In this document: positions 7,560 through 9,363 of the stretch, one piece after another | Numbering within the stretch: position 1 is the first letter of the stretch | Layout of the letters: the number at the start of each line of letters is the position of its first letter | NCBI GenBank assembly: GCA_903879875.1 | Contig: CAIRNC010000422.1 | Coordinates: 1 to 9,363 of the forward strand | Source of the DNA: an uncultured Bacteroidota bacterium | GTDB taxonomy: Bacteria; Bacteroidota; Bacteroidia; Flavobacteriales; Flavobacteriaceae | Length of the DNA: 9,363 nucleotides | Direction: 5' to 3' | The notes under the pieces: generated by a model | Seen by the model: the letters and a program-made list of their open reading frames with translations, nothing else | Told to the model about the DNA's origin: nothing | Database searches by the model: none | Position numbers and translations under genes: made by a program

Positions 7560-9363
7560 ATGGCTTTCGATATTGAAATGATTAAAAAAGTGTACGGAAA
7601 TATGGCAGATCGTGTAGACAGAGCACGTGAATTCGTTGGTCGTCCTTTAACACTTTCAGAAAAGATTTTATATTCCCATTTATGGGAAGGAACACCATCT
7701 CAAGCTTTTTCAAGAGGAAAAGATTATGTTGATTTTGCACCAGATAGAGTAGCTTGTCAAGATGCTACGGCTCAAATGGCGTTATTGCAATTCATGCACG
7801 CTGGTAAGAAAACTGTAGCGGTTCCAACGACTGTTCACTGTGATCACTTGATTCAAGCAAAAGTGGGCGCTACTACTGATTTAGCTGTAGCCAATTCACA
7901 ATCAAAAGAAGTTTTTGATTTCCTTTCTTCCGTTTCTAATAAATATGGAATTGGGTTTTGGAAACCAGGTTCAGGAATTATACACCAAATTGTTTTAGAA
8001 AATTATGCATTTCCTGGTGGAATGATGATTGGAACAGATTCACATACTGTTAATGCAGGCGGGTTAGGAATGCTAGCTATTGGAGTTGGTGGTGCAGATG
8101 CTGTTGATGTAATGTCAGGGATGTCTTGGGAATTGAAATTTCCAAAATTGATTGGCGTTAAATTGACAGGAAAATTAAATGGTTGGACAGCTCCAAAAGA
8201 CGTAATTCTAAAAGTGGCTGATATCCTTACTGTTAAAGGTGGAACAGGTGCTATTGTTGAATATTTTGGCGAAGGTGCTATCAATATGTCTTGTACGGGT
8301 AAAGGTACGATTTGTAATATGGGTGCCGAAATTGGTGCTACAACTTCTACTTTTGGATATGATGATTCGATGCGTCGCTATTTGGCTGCTACAGGTCGTC
8401 AAGATGTTGTAGATGCTGCTGATACAGTTGCGGATTACTTAACTGGTGATGCTGAAGTTTATGCCAATCCAAATCAATATTTTGATCAAGTTATCGAAAT
8501 TAATTTATCAGAATTAGAGCCTTATATCAATGGACCTTTTACTCCAGATAGAGGAACTCCAGTTTCCAAAATGAAAGAAGAAGCGGCTAAAAATGGTTGG
8601 CCATTGAAAGTTGAATGGGGATTAATTGGTTCTTGTACCAATTCTTCTTATGAAGATATGGCTCGTGCGGCTTCTATTGTGGAACAAGCAGTTGCTCACG
8701 GAATTTCTCCAAAAGCGGAGTTCGGAATCAATCCAGGTTCTGAACAAATTAGATATACCATTGAAAGAGATGGTATCATCGCTACGTTCGAAAAAATGGG
8801 AACCAAAGTATTTACCAATGCTTGCGGACCATGTATCGGACAATGGGATAGAGCAGGAGCAGACAAAGGAGAGAAAAACACTATTGTGCATTCGTTCAAC
8901 AGAAACTTCTCTAAACGTGCTGATGGAAATCCAAATACTCATGCTTTTGTTACCTCGCCAGAAATGGTTGCAGCTTTAGCAATCTCAGGTGATTTATCTT
9001 TCAATCCAATTACAGATACTTTATTAAACGATAAAGGGGAAGCGGTAAAATTACTTCCTCCAGCGGGTGATGAATTACCAACAAGAGGTTTTGCTGTGGA
9101 TGATAATGGATTCCAAGCTCCAGCAGCAGATGGAAGTAGTGTACAAGTAGCCGTTTCTGAAACATCAGATAGATTACAATTATTAGCTCCGTTTGATGCT
9201 TGGGACGGAAAAAATATTATGGGTGCCAAATTGTTAATCAAAGCTTACGGTAAATGCACTACCGACCACATTTCTATGGCTGGACCATGGTTGCGTTTCC
9301 GTGGACATTTGGATAATATATCTAACAATATGTTGATTGGTGCTGTTAACGCATTCAATCAAG
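7560..9363 (+). CDS. acn: Aconitate hydratase, mitochondrial type (3' truncated by window)
   Basis: The frame from the ATG at 7560 is open to the window end: 601 residues plus one base, out of roughly 750 usual for this family. It converts citrate to isocitrate through cis-aconitate in the TCA cycle, in the cytoplasm, using a [4Fe-4S] cluster. The cluster ligands are C359 (in GSCTNSSYEDMARA), C422 and C425 (in NACGPCIGQW). Other active-site residues line up with pig mitochondrial aconitase almost number for number: D95-H96 (HCDHL), D160-S161-H162 (GTDSHTVNAGG), R448 and R453 (FNRNFSKR), and R581 (WLRFRGHLDN). The near-identical numbering shows the mitochondrial-type form rather than AcnB or the longer AcnA/IRP1 form. 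The swivelling domain 4 begins near residue 530, and its last catalytic segment (the Ser-Ser-Arg motif) lies beyond the window. The gene follows a strong terminator and has its own promoter. Confidence 0.96.
   Translation, partial: MAFDIEMIKKVYGNMADRVDRAREFVGRPLTLSEKILYSHLWEGTPSQAFSRGKDYVDFAPDRVACQDATAQMALLQFMHAGKKTVAVPTTVHCDHLIQAKVGATTDLAVANSQSKEVFDFLSSVSNKYGIGFWKPGSGIIHQIVLENYAFPGGMMIGTDSHTVNAGGLGMLAIGVGGADAVDVMSGMSWELKFPKLIGVKLTGKLNGWTAPKDVILKVADILTVKGGTGAIVEYFGEGAINMSCTGKGTICNMGAEIGATTSTFGYDDSMRRYLAATGRQDVVDAADTVADYLTGDAEVYANPNQYFDQVIEINLSELEPYINGPFTPDRGTPVSKMKEEAAKNGWPLKVEWGLIGSCTNSSYEDMARAASIVEQAVAHGISPKAEFGINPGSEQIRYTIERDGIIATFEKMGTKVFTNACGPCIGQWDRAGADKGEKNTIVHSFNRNFSKRADGNPNTHAFVTSPEMVAALAISGDLSFNPITDTLLNDKGEAVKLLPPAGDELPTRGFAVDDNGFQAPAADGSSVQVAVSETSDRLQLLAPFDAWDGKNIMGAKLLIKAYGKCTTDHISMAGPWLRFRGHLDNISNNMLIGAVNAFNQ

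Noticed and set aside
8003..9241. Reverse-strand and alternate-frame open stretches across the aconitase gene
   Set aside because: They lie wholly opposite or out of frame with a confidently identified enzyme, show no protein-like domains, and are shadows of its codon pattern.

Overview
The window looks like core chromosome of a Flavobacterium or close relative in the Bacteroidetes. The base composition is strongly A+T-rich. The first protein is a PorP/SprF-type protein, a family tied to the type IX secretion system (T9SS) that is specific to this phylum. Two sites match the Bacteroidetes promoter form (-33 TTG, -7 TAnnTTTG), and start codons lack clear Shine-Dalgarno sequences. All genes lie on the + strand. 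I see no mobile element, CRISPR array, rRNA, tRNA or defence system.

Layout: (1) 1-2544 holds the C-terminal part of a PorP/SprF-like outer-membrane protein and, 12 bp later, a four-part envelope protein (signal peptide, TPRs, PD40 propeller, carboxypeptidase-regulatory-like fold, OmpA peptidoglycan-binding domain). This pair is typical of the end of a T9SS adhesin locus, so a large secreted adhesin gene may lie upstream. (2) 2545-7266 is a probable transcription unit. It starts at a well-formed promoter (2620-2649), encodes two different periplasmic parvulin-type peptidyl-prolyl isomerase/chaperones and a MoxR-family AAA+ ATPase, and ends at a strong intrinsic terminator (7229-7266). (3) 7267-7559 is a very A+T-rich non-coding stretch ending in a promoter with a perfect -7 element. 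(4) 7560 to the window end is the first 601 residues of a mitochondrial-type aconitase, cut by the window edge.

The first two blocks share an envelope theme: T9SS substrate handling at the outer membrane, peptidoglycan anchoring, and folding of outer-membrane proteins in the periplasm. The MoxR ATPase would act from the cytoplasm, and its link to the chaperones is inferred from gene order only. Aconitase is a TCA-cycle enzyme with its own promoter. The points most worth a second look are the start of the first isomerase gene (a TTG that would extend it is better read as the -33 promoter element), the degenerate active sites of the SurA-like protein, the MoxR gene with no VWA/Bat partner immediately downstream, and the nested inverted repeats before the SurA-like gene. 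I do not find a convincing undescribed system.
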